A stretch of 64,000 bases of DNA from Agelaius tricolor. Taxonomy: Eukaryota > Chordata > Aves > Passeriformes > Icteridae. The notes under the pieces were generated by a model. The model saw nothing but the letters and a program-made list of their open reading frames with translations, ran no database searches and was not told where the DNA came from. Positions 50,931 to 63,710 of this stretch are shown in pieces. The position numbers were made by a program, and so were the translations under genes. Positions within the stretch are counted from its first letter, which is position 1. The number at the start of each line of letters is the position of its first letter. The stretch is from the NCBI GenBank assembly GCA_023055355.1, contig JALJCS010000001.1:100177381-100241380 (forward strand), read 5' to 3'.

Positions 50931-51529
50931 ATCAATATGTTATTTTATTCTCAAAACATCCAGAGACTTAAGAATTACCTGATGTCTTGCTAGAAAATTA
51001 GTACATTGCTCTTCAGGAAAGACTGTCTTGGATAAAAAATATGTATGAAACAACCACTTTTGAAGGCTGGTTTTCTGAAATCTGTATCCTTGGAAATATG
51101 AAGGGAAAATGACCCTAGAACCACAAAAATCCTTTTGTCCTTTACCAGGACCTCTCTCAGGTTACTTCACAGTAGAAGTCAGAACAAAACCTGGGTCACT
51201 AGTTCCCTCCATAATTAGTGGAGGTGTCTAGCATTGTTGTGGAACAATACAAATCACTACACCACTGCTCCCTGAAACCTGATTTCATTACCATGATGAT
51301 AATATGGGATATATATTTCATATACATGATGTCATAGTCATATGAGTTTTTGGACATCCTACTCATGTCTGTACATGAAGCCCGAATATGTTAACATGTA
51401 GAGTACTTTAATGAATACTTTACTTTGCTGTGTACCTAAAAGAACATGTTTGTGCTAGCAGGTTTTCACATTCATGAATAGGTTGTAGTACTAAATGAGA
51501 TCAGGTTCTAAAAAATTCCATTGGGAGCA

Positions 51530-51930
51530 GGCACCTCAAGAATGCTGCAAGGCGAAAATCACAGATGGAAACCAGTTACTCAGAGGCAGAAATTCTGTTT
51601 TAAATAGTTATTGAAACTGCCAGTCATAAGGGCTCCACTGGCAAGCTGGCCCAGTCCAATGGCTGGGGTGTGATGGTGAGTCTTTGCTCTGGAGAGACAG
51701 CAGACACCTTCTTTACTGATCTAGTAGTGGCTGTCTGAACTGTCAGATCAAAACTGCTGCCCTGTGACCTTCTGAGCATCTGGCCAAGTAAGACCAGCTG
51801 CTGGGAATTGAGGAGGAGCTCGGCAGCAAGGCTCGCTTTGCTGGCTGGAACATTCAGGAACCCTCATGTGCACTAAGTGTGGATGAGTCACCTCTGTTCT
51901 GGTTCAGCACTCGTCATCAACTTAGACCAC
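51530..51930. other. Unclassified moderately GC-rich intron segment
   Basis: It is richer in G and C than its surroundings, with phrases such as 'ctggcaagctggcccagtcc' and 'ggaggagctcggcagcaagg'. No open frame, splice pair or repeat family was recognised. It could be an old retroviral piece or unique sequence. Confidence 0.3.
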
Positions 51931-52555
51931 AATTATCACTGATCACTTCAATGACTGTTATTTACATTGGAGTTCTCTTTCTACGTTCCCCAGCAAATTT
52001 TCTTGGGATTGCAGAGGGATGTGTAAGCCTTCAGTTTCAGAAGCTCTGGTCATGACATCACTTTTCTGTTTCCAAACAGCCTTTAAAGCTACTAATAGAT
52101 AGTGAAGTTTCATTATTGAGTCACCATGTCATGAGCTTGCTGTAATCATGGGGAATTTGTGAAGTGTGTAATAAATATCTGTGTGAAAACACAGATAGAA
52201 ACGCATGTGGATATGTATGCAATAAAACAAATTATATGCTGACTATAACTGTGCTATATATGTATTGTTCCATTCTGCAAAACCATCCTGTCTTCATTAT
52301 ACTTTTGGGTTTTACAGTGTATTTTTGGTGAGGGTGCTAAGGGCAATTTTTAAAATTTCATATCTCACCCCAATTGCAAAGACAAGGACACTGAGAAAAC
52401 AGGTAAAATCCCAAAAAGTCATGAACTGGAGTACATTGGGAGTGAATTCTATCAATTAAATATAAAAGAACAGCACTTCTTCAAAATGCATGAGTGCTGT
52501 CCTGTAAATAACATACTTTTTTTCTATATTTCTCAGTGACAATCTTAGCAATTAG

Positions 52556-53120
52556 AATCATAGAATAATTGAGGTTGGAAAAGACCTCCAAGATCATCTA
52601 GTCCAACCTTTGACCAATCTCCACCTTGCCAACTAGATCATAGGACTAAGTGCCATCTCCAGTTATTTCCTGAGCACTGATAGCCTTGAACCTCTCCTGA
52701 CATAGCTTTAGCCATCTCCTCTTGTCCTGTCACTTGCTACCTGCAAGGTGAGCCCAACCCCAACCTGACTGCAGCCTCCTCTCAGGGAGTTGGAGGGAGG
52801 AATAAGGTCTCCCTGAGACTCCATTTCTCCAGGATAAGCAACCCCAGCTACCACAGCTGCTCTTCCTATGATTTTCTCTCTAGACCAATTCTTCAGCAGC
52901 TCAGTTGTCCTTCTCTGGACACACTCCAGCACCTCAATGTCCTTCTTGTATTGAGGGAGGGCCCAGAACTGAACACAGCACTCAAGGTGCAGCTTCACCA
53001 GTGCCAGGTACGGGGGGACAATCATTGTCCTGGTCCTGCTGGCCACACTGTTGCTGCTACAGGCCAGGATGCCTTTGGCCTTTTTGGCCACCTGGCCACA
53101 CTGCTGGCTCCTATTTACAG
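52556..53120 (-). mobile_element. CR1 LINE 3' fragment, antisense
   Basis: The low-coordinate edge shows the reversed CR1 tail (agaatcatagaataattgag), followed by 'ggttggaaaagacctccaag', 'atcatctagtccaacc' and further 3' blocks. Toward 53120 the minus strand encodes CR1 ORF2 C-terminal sequence in one fairly open frame: GQVAKKAKGILACSSNSVAS, then RTRTMIVPPYLALVKLHLE and VLECVQRRT. It is 5' truncated near 53120. The surviving frame of about 150 residues makes it one of the better preserved copies here, but it includes only the end of ORF2. Confidence 0.9.
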
Positions 53121-53648
53121 CTTTAATTAATTTTTTTACTTCTGGATTATTCATATCATGAGGTCTGGAAAAGACCAAGGAAAATACACAGAAATAAGCT
53201 AGAGAATGGTATATCATCAATAACAGAGATTTTCAATCTAAACAAATTCTTCACAGCAAGGGCTTTTGAGTTACAAATGGTTAGCATTTTGAGCTCAAGT
53301 TTTAAAATAAAACATGAAGACTATTATCTGTAGCCTGAATAATATCCATTAATTATTCTGTTTTGCAGTAGAACATAATATGTTACCATGATTGTATTTC
53401 AGTTGTCAGATATGCCCAATAATTCATTCATTTTTCCATTCTGTAAACCATTTCCAGAAATATTGCATAATATTTCTAGATTGGAGCCTAAGCATGGTAG
53501 TTCATTAACCCAGACTTAAGCACTTTCCTCTATACCTTCAGGGATTAATTATGGACATCATATCTTACCAAAATATTCAGAGATTGATTTAAATCCCAAA
53601 ATTCACACTAAGCTCATTTTCATCATGTTTTCATTTTGTGCAAGCCAG

Positions 53649-53663
53649 ATTTTTTTTTTTTTG
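53649..53663. repeat. Poly-T tract
   Basis: A T run of about 14 bases preceded by gccaga. Nothing recognisable lies next to it. Confidence 0.8.
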
Positions 53664-54070
53664 CATTCATTAGCATTCAGGATATTGTTACATGGATCAG
53701 AGTCACTACCTGGAAAAAAATACTAATGTAGTGGAGAGAACAAACTGTTTAGAAAAACCTAGGGTAAATTGAACTGAAAATCATTTGCAGTTAAGAACCA
53801 TTAACAAATAAATTGTGTTTTGTAAAGAGGATTACTTTTTTTAAACTCTTTTTAGCTTTTTCTCAAGTAGATTTCATGGAGAAATTAAAGTGAAAATTTG
53901 CCAAATGGTTGAAATCTCCCACTCTGCTCCTTCAGGCACACAGTCCATAAGACAGTTTTACTCCAAATTTTATGATACATTTAGAGCTGTTAATTTAATG
54001 AATTCCTTTTTCCTCTCAGATCATGCCTAATACAAATGTATTCTCCTATTATCCAAAAAATTGTATTAAA

Positions 54071-54103
54071 AAACAGCAGCAACAACAACAACAATAACAA
54101 CAA
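54071..54103 (+). repeat. AAC microsatellite
   Basis: An imperfect (AAC)n run with CAG and AAT variants follows an A run, which fits growth of a microsatellite from an A-rich seed. Confidence 0.85.
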
Positions 54104-55718
54104 ATCCTCCCTGGTGATTAATACCAAACCTGTAAATTAGTCAGAAGGTCTAAATGCCCCCACTCCCTACCTTGGAGAATGCACAGAAAAAGAGCTCCAA
54201 ACCATTTCCTTTTCCTGATGCTTTTTCTAGGTTTCTGATTCAGGCAGTACAATTCTTATACCCTCATCTTCCCCAGGGTGAAATTTGCCTACCTAAGATT
54301 CACTTAAACCATGAAGCACAGCTGAAGTGGGACACAGGACACAGTTAACAGCTCGTTGCTTTGTCACTGTTTCAGGGATGATAGAGCAAGAATGCAATTT
54401 ATAAACATGCAGTAAGTTAAAAGTAGCCACTCATATTTAAAATCCTGCTGCAGTCTTTGAGTATCATTACTGTTTCCCTGCTTTAAAGAACAATGAGGTA
54501 GACAAACTGTTTCACAGATACCTATTTAATTGTTAGGCATTAAAATTCTTGGAGTGGACAAACATTTTTAACATTGAAATGTTACTTTAGTATGAATGCT
54601 TAAACTGCAATAAAAAGACAAAGCAATCAGGAGCATATTTTGTAGCTTTACAAGTGTTGAAACTCAGCATCCAGATTTATTAAGTGGTAGTTATGCCAGC
54701 TCAAAATTCAAGGCTGAATTCTAACATTGGTTTCCAGCTTCAGCAAATGCTGAGTCCTGCTGTGTTTCACTTAGTAGCAAGGACGAGTGAATTCCATCTG
54801 TAGGAGAGCATGTTTTACAAAGAAGCTACAGCAAGGCAAGAGTCAATACTGAGATGGAGCAGGATTCAATATCTGGACACTTTATTTATGGATAGTGCTT
54901 GTTCATGTTCAATCAGGTTTTTAAAGCTAGGGCAATGATTTAAGAGCAGATGTAGAGTTATGACACTCAGTTTTAAAATGAGAGGATGTTTGTTTTGTAC
55001 TTTGATAGTAAAATGCTGTGATTTAATATGAACAAGATGGCATTTGTGGTTAGGAACTAATCTTGCTAGATGCAGAATATGTAAAAAATGGTAATTGAAA
55101 TGAACATATCTTTTTGGTTTTTTTAATCTGCCTACTCATTTAGTTAAACCATCAATTTTTTTCATGGGTAAATATTTCGGTAGTAGCAAAACCAGTTGGG
55201 TATTATTATATCTTTATAATATGTATATAGGAGAAAATATATTTATAAGGTATATTCGTAGGCAAATTGGTATACATGCTTATATATTGATGTTGTTTAT
55301 CAGTATGTTTTTGCCCATATTTTTGGGTGGGCTTTTTTAGTATGAATTGGGCAGTTCCTAATTCCTGGATGTTTAAATTGGCAAGCATTTTCTGTAAGCT
55401 AGACTTGATAACATGTGTTTTTAGTAACTTGGGCAATATATATGTATTTCTCATATCCTTGACAATGATTACATATGTATTCTATCAAGTTGTGCTGCAA
55501 AGCCAGGTACATGTGCAATTAGCTTTCCTTAGACCAGAACACTGCAACGTGAGCCACAAACCCAAAAAACAGAGCATCACAAGAATGCTCCAACTTACAA
55601 AAATCAAAATGGAAACAAAATGAGAAACATTGGGTTTGTGTCAAATCTCATCTTTATGCTCTGGAGACATTTGGCCCCCGTCCAAGGGCCTGTGTATGCA
55701 AAATAACACTTTTCTCCA

Positions 55719-55782
55719 GAAAAAAAAAAAAAGGCAAAAAAAAAAAAAAAACTGAAAAAAAAACCAAATAAACAAACAAAGT
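55719..55782 (+). repeat. A-rich tract
   Basis: Two long A runs separated by ggc and ctg are followed by AAAC and AAAT units. No retrogene body was recognised on its 5' side. Confidence 0.85.
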
Positions 55783-56304
55783 CTTAAGTAAATGGGTGCT
55801 TCATAAACTGCTTTTCTTTGCCAGGAAAACCCTGCAATCCTTGGCTGTGAAAAATCCTTATTACCATATTTTGTTCTGCTGCCTCTTGAGTAAAACACTG
55901 CTCTGTGTCTCTAGGCTGGTTTTAGGCTTTCACCAGGCTGTGAGAGAGAAGAGCTGTGGGCTGCTGCCACCTACAGCTCGAGTGTCACTGGCTCCCTGCC
56001 GGAGAAATGGACCCAGCACTAAAGCCCCTCTGGACAAAAAGCAGTAGATCACAGACCTGAGCTGAAGGAAGACACTGCAGAGCTGGTAGTAATTGGGTTT
56101 AGCCAGCTCTTTATGACATTTAAATAAAACTGGGGGTACAGAGAAAGAAAATCCCCCAGTAGCATATTCAAGCAATTTGCTTCTCATAAAAGCATCTTTC
56201 TACTGGCAGTAGCTTGCAGAAATAAATTTCATAGAGAGGAGAAAAAAACTCAGCTTCTGACAAACCTTGTGTCAGTTAACATTTGAAATGCTCTGAGATT
56301 TACC

Positions 56305-56336
56305 AAAAAGAAAGAAAAAAAAAAAAGAAAGAAAGA
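56305..56336 (+). repeat. AAAG microsatellite
   Basis: AAAG units interrupted by a 12-base A run. Simple repeat only. Confidence 0.85.
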
Positions 56337-57527
56337 TTATACTCTCTTGGGGTATATTTAGTCACTGTGATATGTGTCTTGCAAATATTTTAAGATGCTT
56401 AGAATGTTGTCCCCTATAACTTCCATCCCTCCTCCCCTTGCATTTATGTATCTCCAGCTGTTAAAAAGAAAAACAAAAAAAAAATCACACTCTAGATTAA
56501 GACCTCAGGAGAGAAGGAATAATAGTACCCAGTGGTGTGCCATTTTCTGTGACTGCTCCAACACTTATTGTTCTGAGCTTTATTGCAGTATTTTTTCAAT
56601 AAGGAAAATATAGGGTTTCTTCCATCTAAACATTATTCTGTTCTGCTTAGCCTAGTAAGTATTGGCATGACAAGATCTGTGTGTATGGGAAAGATGGGAA
56701 ATTGCTGCTTGTTTCCATTCAAGTGTATCCTCTTTTTTCACTACTACTGTGGTATCTGAGGGTTTTTTCCCTGTGCTCTCCTGATTTCCTTTCACTTTCT
56801 ATGCAACAACCAAGAATGCTCTGTGTGGACCAATCAGGCTGCTTCACTCCCATAAAGGATTTCTTATGCAGATAGTCCCAGTGAGATGTAGCAAATTATG
56901 TACTTTAGGAGAAATGCTGTGTTCATGGAAGTATTCTTTCACAGTGAGGTGTGTAAGCACATAGGCAAGAGCCTGCACAGCACTGCTACTTTATTTTCAT
57001 TTGCAGTGCAGAAAACAGACTCTTTAATCTTGCGTTTATAATATTGAAATTAGGCTTGAGACCTAGTTTTCATTTCTGAAAGCAGAATGGGCATAAGAAT
57101 AAAGTGCAGGAACACATTATGTTATTTAAAAAATAAAATCAACATATTCCAGCTATGCTTCATCCTCCAGCCTGCTTTTTGTTTGAGCTAATTTATGCCT
57201 GCAATCAGCATTTCTTGAGAAAAATTATCTTCCTTTTAACAGAAATTATGCACTGATATCTGAGTCACAGAGGATGATATTCTTTCAGACAGCATCTCCA
57301 ATTATCTTTCTTGACAGAGGATGTTAAGAGCATATTCCTCTCTGTCTAAATATTCTATTAGTTAATAATTAGTAATTGTACAATTCTGTGTTTACATATA
57401 AAGGAGATTAATCTTCTGATGCAGGATTGGGATGTAACACTGCCAGCTGAAAAAGGAGAAAAATGGAATTTTGTTCTGGTTTTACATCTGAGATTACACC
57501 ATTTGAGAGTACTGAGATTTCCTTGCC

Positions 57528-57563
57528 TTATGTGGAGTTACTCTGATTTATACCACTGAAATG
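57528..57563 (+). repeat. Possible ancient amniote interspersed-repeat trace
   Basis: The phrase tgtggagttactctgattta with taccactgaaatga resembles a pattern in old amniote repeats ('ggagttactctgatttacac ... gtaactgag'). Together with 30400-30445 it suggests traces of one old repeat type. Only a short core is recognisable. Confidence 0.35.
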
Positions 57564-60063
57564 AAAATCTAATCAAGCACCACAGCTGGAAACATTCAAC
57601 AGTTTTTGCTCACACAGAATAACTTTGGATTGTATTGATCTGTATTATAGAACTGAAGAGAAAACAACAGGAGGGAAATCTGAAAAACAGTGTCTCAATT
57701 AGAACCTAGTAAAAGTTCTTAAGGCATTTTTTTGCATTGCCATACTTGTCTTGATCACCCTCAGAAATCAATGAAGAACCTGCAGTCAGAATCATAGGTA
57801 AAAATGTCTTGAACTTTTAAAGTGGTTTCTGGGGATAGAAGGTAAAGAGTTGGGGTAGAGGGGGAACTACTAAAACCACTGCTGTCCTGTTGATTAAAAA
57901 TTTGTCCAAATTTAATTATTCCTTTCAGAGTATAGCCAGCTAGAAGATAAGAGAAAGGGTGGTACAACAAGAGATGGAAAAAAGGGCAAACAAGTAAAAA
58001 TTGACAGCTAGATTAATTCTCTGTAGGACAGAAATTGCTGTGGTGCCACTAGCTTGCTGCTATCGCTATGCGTGTCATACCAGTGGATGTCAACTTAGTG
58101 AAACCAGGAAAAAGAAAAATCCACTTGCCTCCCACTTCTGGAACAAAGAAAAGGGCAAAACCTGTTGTACCTCTAGTGATGGCAGTCATAGTTAAATGTA
58201 TGTGTTGCTGAGAAGTCTGAGAATTCATCCTTTGGAAAAAAGAAGTCTTTTCACCATGAGATGACCCTGCGACCCTTACCATAGAGTGGCTAAGGGACCC
58301 ATGCAGGCCTGATGAATAAGAGCAGGGATAGGCTGTAAGCTGTAAACTAATATCAAGCTACTTCTGTAACATCTGTCTTTCAATATTTTAGGCATTAACA
58401 TGTATTTAATGTAGCTAAGTACAATGCTTTGATGTGCTCCTTAGAGCCCCCTCTTAGCTGAATACATACTAGCTCATGCTTAAGAAATCCAGCAATTTTG
58501 TGGTCCAGCTTAAAATGGCTTCTGAATTAATGCAGTGCAAGGAGGACAATTGCAAATAAACATTCCCAGGCCTTCCTATTTAAGAATGAACACATAGAGG
58601 AGTACAAAATTGGCCTGGTTTCCCAATCTGACTTAATAATTTAATAATGATGATTTAATCAATATTATGTCCCAGAGCCACATCAATATGTTCAAGAATC
58701 CAGCACCTCAAGGATATGTTACCAAGGGGAGACTTACTTGATTCAATTATTTATAATGATAGTGTGTCAATAATCCTGATTTTTTTAATGAATTATTAAC
58801 ATTTTTCCCTCTTCACTATCTTCTTGCTTTCTGGAAGGAGTTAATTATTACAAAGCTTTCAGCTATTACAGATCTTTAGCACAGAGAGTTGATATAATGA
58901 TAGCATTCCTGAACTGTTACAACACTCTTCCTAGAAGAATTTTCCAATTAAAGCATTTAAATATAGGAAGTTAATTTCCTTCCCACTCTGCTTACTTGGG
59001 TAAAGAAATATATATTAACAAATTAAATAGTTTTGTTTGGCTCAGTTTTATCCTACAGAAGCAACAGTGAGGGTTTTTCTTTCACCTGAGAACATTTTAC
59101 CTTTTCCTACAAGCAGTCACCATAGCTACTGGCAAATAGCATTATGTTTGCCTGATTTTCTCTGGTTTGACTACAGTTCCTTTTCAAGGAAAAAAAATAA
59201 TGTGGCTTGATAGTTTTCAGAGAACAGAAATCTTATGTAATAACCAATTAGTTCTGTCTGAAAAGTCAGAGTCTCTGAAAAAGGGAGGGCTCTCCTTTAC
59301 TCTAAAGAGAATGTCACTGTGAACCTTTGCATCTGGTTTTAGACACCTGAATGCTTCAAAGATTTTCTCCTATTAAGTGCTTTCATCTATGTTTGACTCA
59401 GCTGGAAACAAATTTGCCACAGTACAATATTAATAATTATTCGGATGTCAACATTTGCAATTTTTTCTGTCTCCACCTATTTTCTCAATTTACACAAAAT
59501 TTAAGTTGTCGTAGACAGTAATTCAGATTGCTTGCTTTCAACAGCTTCCTAGCTCCAAGTGGTGTGCAAAATTAGCTGGTACTTTCATTTTGACTTATGA
59601 ATTTTCCTAAATGCATAAGTACAACAATCTGTTCATGTTCAGAATAACGTAGTATAAGAAGCTAGATGCAGGTTATACTGGCAGTTCTTTTTCTACCTTC
59701 AAATTTTGACAGGTATTCTTCACAGAGGAAAACTGCTTAATTGATGTGTTTTAAATGGGGATAAAAGTATTTATTGATTTATCAATGGAGTATAATTATT
59801 GATTTATTAATGATGAGTGACAATAAGTGAACTAAGAATTTAGGATCAGTATCAGCAATGCCACTGATAAACCACAATATCAGACACTGCAGAATGTTAA
59901 TAAACACCTAAAAATTTCCATGAAACTTTCTGTAAGTTATTTATACACACCCACACACAGGGTGTGCACACCCAGTCCCTCACAGGTGGAGTGGATTTTG
60001 CAAACACTGAGAAGTGTGGGTCTGCCACATCCAGATCTTCCTGTGGAGATATGGATGCTGAGC

Positions 60064-60285
60064 ATGTCAGGACAAGGGGAAATGTCCATAATCCTCAGTA
60101 GAGTATGTTTAGATTAGATATTAAGAAAAAACTCTTTACTGTGAGAGTGGTGAGGCCCTGAAACAGAGAACTTGTGGGTGTCCCAGCCCTGAAAGTCTTC
60201 AAGGCCAGGCTGGATGGAGCTCTGAGCAACCTGGGCTAGCGAAAGGTCACTTTAAGGTCCAACCCACGTCATTCTATGATTCTAA
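60064..60285 (+). mobile_element. CR1 LINE 3' end, sense
   Basis: The CR1 3' order is clear: aggacaaggggaaatg, then 'tagattagatattaagaaaa', 'ctttactgtgagagtggtga', 'ggccctgaaacagagaactt', 'gtcttcaaggccaggctgga', 'gagcaacctgggctagcg' and the tail attctatgattct at 60271-60283. The 5' part is missing. A divergent antisense CR1 begins about 100 bases further on. Confidence 0.9.
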
Positions 60286-60382
60286 ATCCTTCTCTGGAAG
60301 TACTTTTCTGCCTATTTGACTGTTGAACATAGGTGAATTATTGGCTTGGTCTAGCTGTGTAACTTCCACAGAATTCACAGAT

Positions 60383-60700
60383 TTCACAGAATCACAAGGT
60401 TGGAAGAGACATTCAAGATCATCAAGTCCAACCCATGCCCTAACACCTCAACTAAACCATAGCACCGAGTGCCACATCCAGACTTTTTTGAAACACATCC
60501 AGGGATGGTGACTCCATCACCTCCCTGGGAAGGCCATTCCAGAACTTTATCACCCTTTCTGTAGAAAAGTTTTTCCTAATATCCAACCTATATTTCCCTT
60601 GATGCAGCTTGAGACTGTGTCTTCTGGCTCTGTCAGTGCTGCCTGGTGAAAGAGCCCAACCCCCGCCTGACTACAACCACCCTTCAGGAAGCTGTAGAGA
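60383..60700 (-). mobile_element. CR1 LINE 3' fragment, antisense
   Basis: It begins with a reversed CR1 tail (ttcacagaatcacaagg), then 'ttggaagagacattcaagat', 'catcaagtccaacccatgcc', 'gggaaggccattccagaac', 'tttcctaatatccaacctat' and 'cccttgatgcagcttgagac'. The order and phrases show a CR1 of a different subfamily from the sense copy just before it. The copy is 5' truncated. Confidence 0.88.
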
Positions 60701-62364
60701 ATGATAACAGCCTGCTCAAGTCAAAAAAAGAGAATTCTCACCCTTTTTGATGGTGTAGTGAGGGAGTCAATGTCTTGGCAGGTCATATGCACCATACAAA
60801 ACATCAGAAGCAAGGCATCTTGGTAATATTTGATTTAGTTTTGAAGTACTATCTTGCTAATTGGACAACTATTGAAAAAAAAACAAACAGAAGAAGAATT
60901 GCACTTAACAATCAATCAAGGAGCTGCAAAAATTGTTTGTGGGCATTAAAATGAGTATGTACAGGATCAAGTTTTATGAAGAAAACTGCTCATCAGAGCC
61001 CATTGTTTAAAAATAACTTTGAAGGACATTTCTAAAAAGAACTGTAGCATCACATATAGCGTAACGGTGCAATAAACTACCACAAGAAGGACCAGAGAAA
61101 CATAGTCTGACATATCAAATTATGTATGTATAGCTGCAGAAAGCATGCAGAAAATGATAATTTAACATTTCTAAGACAAATTGTAGCCAAATACACTTGC
61201 ATAAACATTACTATTTAAGGTATCTGTCATATTTGTTTTCCCAATTAGATACACAGATAGAGTTCAAAAAGAAAGGTGTCACATAAACTTGCCCTTGTCT
61301 GGTATAAATTTCCAGTTCTAGATGAACTCATTCAAAGCTCTGACAGATAATGCTGGCAGTGCCTGTTCAAGCTGTCTGTTCCACTTCGGTGTTGGATGAA
61401 GGAATATATGCCTGCATCTCATCACCCAGTTTGGCATTTTAGTGCGAGCCAGGTGGATTTGTATTAAGGTAGTGAGCTGTGAAGAGAAGCAACTGAACCA
61501 TGGTTACCCATTCTGTCCTACAGATTGTCCTGAGGTGGTGCTGCCTCCAATAAGGGATGGTACTTACACCGAGGGTTTGAGACTCCTGGCCAATTTGACT
61601 GATAATGAAGTACATGAAAGCCAGAGATTGGAGAAGCAGAACAGTAATTTACCTTCCCTGGTAGTTGTTGGGGTTTTTTGCTAGATTTAGCAGAGTTTTT
61701 TGTTAAGGTTTTTTTTAATTATTATTTTTTGTTTATCTATAGCATATCCCATAAAATATTTTCAGTCCTTTTAACTGTTCCAACATGAATTTGTGTTTTC
61801 TGACACATTTGCAGCAAGAAGGTATTGACAGGTAATATTTGCAGTCAGTGAAACTCACTAATGTATCTCTGTCTTTCCTGAGATGGAGCAGTGTCACTCT
61901 TCTCTCGAGGCAGCTGGTATAGCCAAGGGTTTAACCTTCTGATGATGCATCACATTTCATTCTTCTTTCAGACATAGCTTAATACAATTCAGCATTGCAT
62001 TTAAAAGCTGAAGTTTTGTGTCTGCTAAGAAATATTGCATCTGGCTTGCTGGTTTTCCTCCTTTCTGACAATAACTTTTAATTATTTTCATGTAAAATGT
62101 GAAGAAGGGTGTCATATGCATATGGTCTGGTATTCTTTCATATAATGTGAAAGATGGAGAGTAATAGATATGAAATTAAATACTGTTCTAATCTACATAT
62201 TTGTGGTGCTCCACTCCCGAGAGGAAGGGAGCATTCAAGATTTGTGAATGCCCATGGTTGAAAAGGAACAACAAATGCCAGAGGGCCAAAAAAAAAAAAG
62301 ACCTTAGTTTTATAAGTTTTATAAGTAAATTATATACATCATGGAAATTGAAATAAGTTAGTCC

Positions 62365-62608
62365 CTTATCTTCTAATAGTAATAGAAATAAAAGAATTTT
62401 TTTTAAAGAGGAAAGACAGAGACAGAGTAAAGGATATCACTGGTCCTGGGTCCAGCATCAATCTGGCCAACAAGGTGTCCACAGTCCAGGGGGTGCCACC
62501 AGGGCTTTTTATAGATAATTTTTCCCCTACCCTGAGGCTACACTTCTCACTTTCCATGCAACCGAGTTATTATGCATTCATTCTTCTACACCCAGCAGGA
62601 ATGCTATT
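62365..62608 (-). mobile_element. Possible LTR fragment with TATA box, antisense
   Basis: On the minus strand there is a good TATA-type box, CTATAAAAAGCCC, at 62502-62514, followed by a CCACC-rich block and a pyrimidine-rich end (ctctgtctctgtctttcctc). This looks like the promoter and R-U5 region of a retroviral LTR. The termini and target duplication were not found. It adjoins the antisense CR1 starting at 62609. The minus-strand frame here is short and unremarkable. Confidence 0.4.
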
Positions 62609-63710
62609 GACTAGGCCAGGTTACTCAGAGCCCCATTCAACCTGGCCTTAAACACTTCCAGGGATAGGGTATCCACAGTCTCACTGGACAACCTATTTCA
62701 GTGCTTCACCATCCTCTGAGTAAGGAACCTCTTCCTAACATCTAATCTAAACCTGTCCTCTTTCAGTTTAGAAATATTGCCCCTTGTCCTTGTCACTATT
62801 TGCCCATATAAAACGACCCTTTCCCTCCTTTTCATAGGTGCCCTTAATGTCCAGAAAGGCCACAGTGAGGCGTCCCCAAAGTCTTTTCTTCTCCAGGCTG
62901 AACAATGTCAACTCTCTCAGCCTGTCTTTGTAGGAGAAGTATTCTCCTCTTGTTGTCTTTGTGGCCTCCTCTGGATCCACTCTAACAGGTCATGTCTTTC
63001 TTGTGTTGAGGACTGTAGACCTGGATGCAGTAATCCTTAGGGCAGAGGGGAGGAGACTCCCCTGCCTGGACCTGCTGGCCACTCCTCTTTGTGTGCAGCC
63101 CAGGATACCATTGGCCTTCTGAGCTGTGACCACACACTGTTGGCTCATGTCCAGCTTTTCATCCGTGAGAACCCCCAAGTCCTTCTCCACTGATCTGTTC
63201 ACATGCAGCTCTTCTCCCATGTCCTCATGTCTGGAATCACCCCAACCCAGGTGCAGCACCTTGTACTTGGCCTTGTTGAACTTCATGAGGTTCCCAGGTC
63301 TCACTGTGTCACTGATAAAGACACTGAAGAGCACCAGTCCCAAGCAGAGCCCTGAGGGACACTGCTCCTCACCAGCCTCCACCTTGACACAGAGCCACTG
63401 ACCACAGCTCCAGTGTGGTCATCGAGGTTATCCATAGACTGTGGTTGCATCTATCTAGCTAGTCCCTACCTTCTAAACAGTTCATGCATTAAATCAATTC
63501 CTCTCCAATTTAGAGATAAGGATGATCTCCAAGACCTTACAGAAGTCTAGATAGATGTCATCTGTTAGCCTTCCCTTGACAACTGTTGCTATCACTCTGC
63601 CATGGAAGGCCACCCAATTGGTCAGGCACAATTTGCCCTTAGTAAAGGCATCCTGGCCACCTTGGGTCACGTCCTTGTCTTTTCTGTGCCAAGATTATTC
63701 TAAATATTCT
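62609..63710 (-). mobile_element. Antisense CR1 LINE, ORF2 C-terminal half, tail missing
   Basis: Read on the minus strand, the copy encodes ORF2 pieces: FNKAKYKVLHLGWGDS, NRSVEKDLGVLTDEKLDMS and QKANGILGCTQRGVASRS. Before these (63300-63370) comes a degenerate CPSGLCLGLVLFSVFISD block, the RT segment preceding the active site, and further 5' sequence reaching about 63710. The low-coordinate edge has the 'ccaggttactcagagcccca' block, but the terminal octamer tail is absent, so the last CR1 bases are lost, perhaps through the adjacent LTR-like sequence. Indels divide the frame. Confidence 0.85.

Noticed and set aside
55900..56060. GC-richer segment with an open + strand frame
   Set aside because: No splice pair, no family similarity and a short frame; it may be ordinary intron or an old repeat.
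61442..61684. 80-residue + strand frame starting near a tctgtcctacag acceptor-like site
   Set aside because: It contains no EGF or laminin-G pattern and no good donor, so it is not a credible exon.
62234..62290. A + strand reading with C-E-C-P, then L and C-Q at the spacing seen in the next EYS EGF module
   Set aside because: It lacks the EGF glycine and later cysteines, runs straight into poly-A, has no convincing acceptor or donor, and about 8 of 15 matching residues can be chance.
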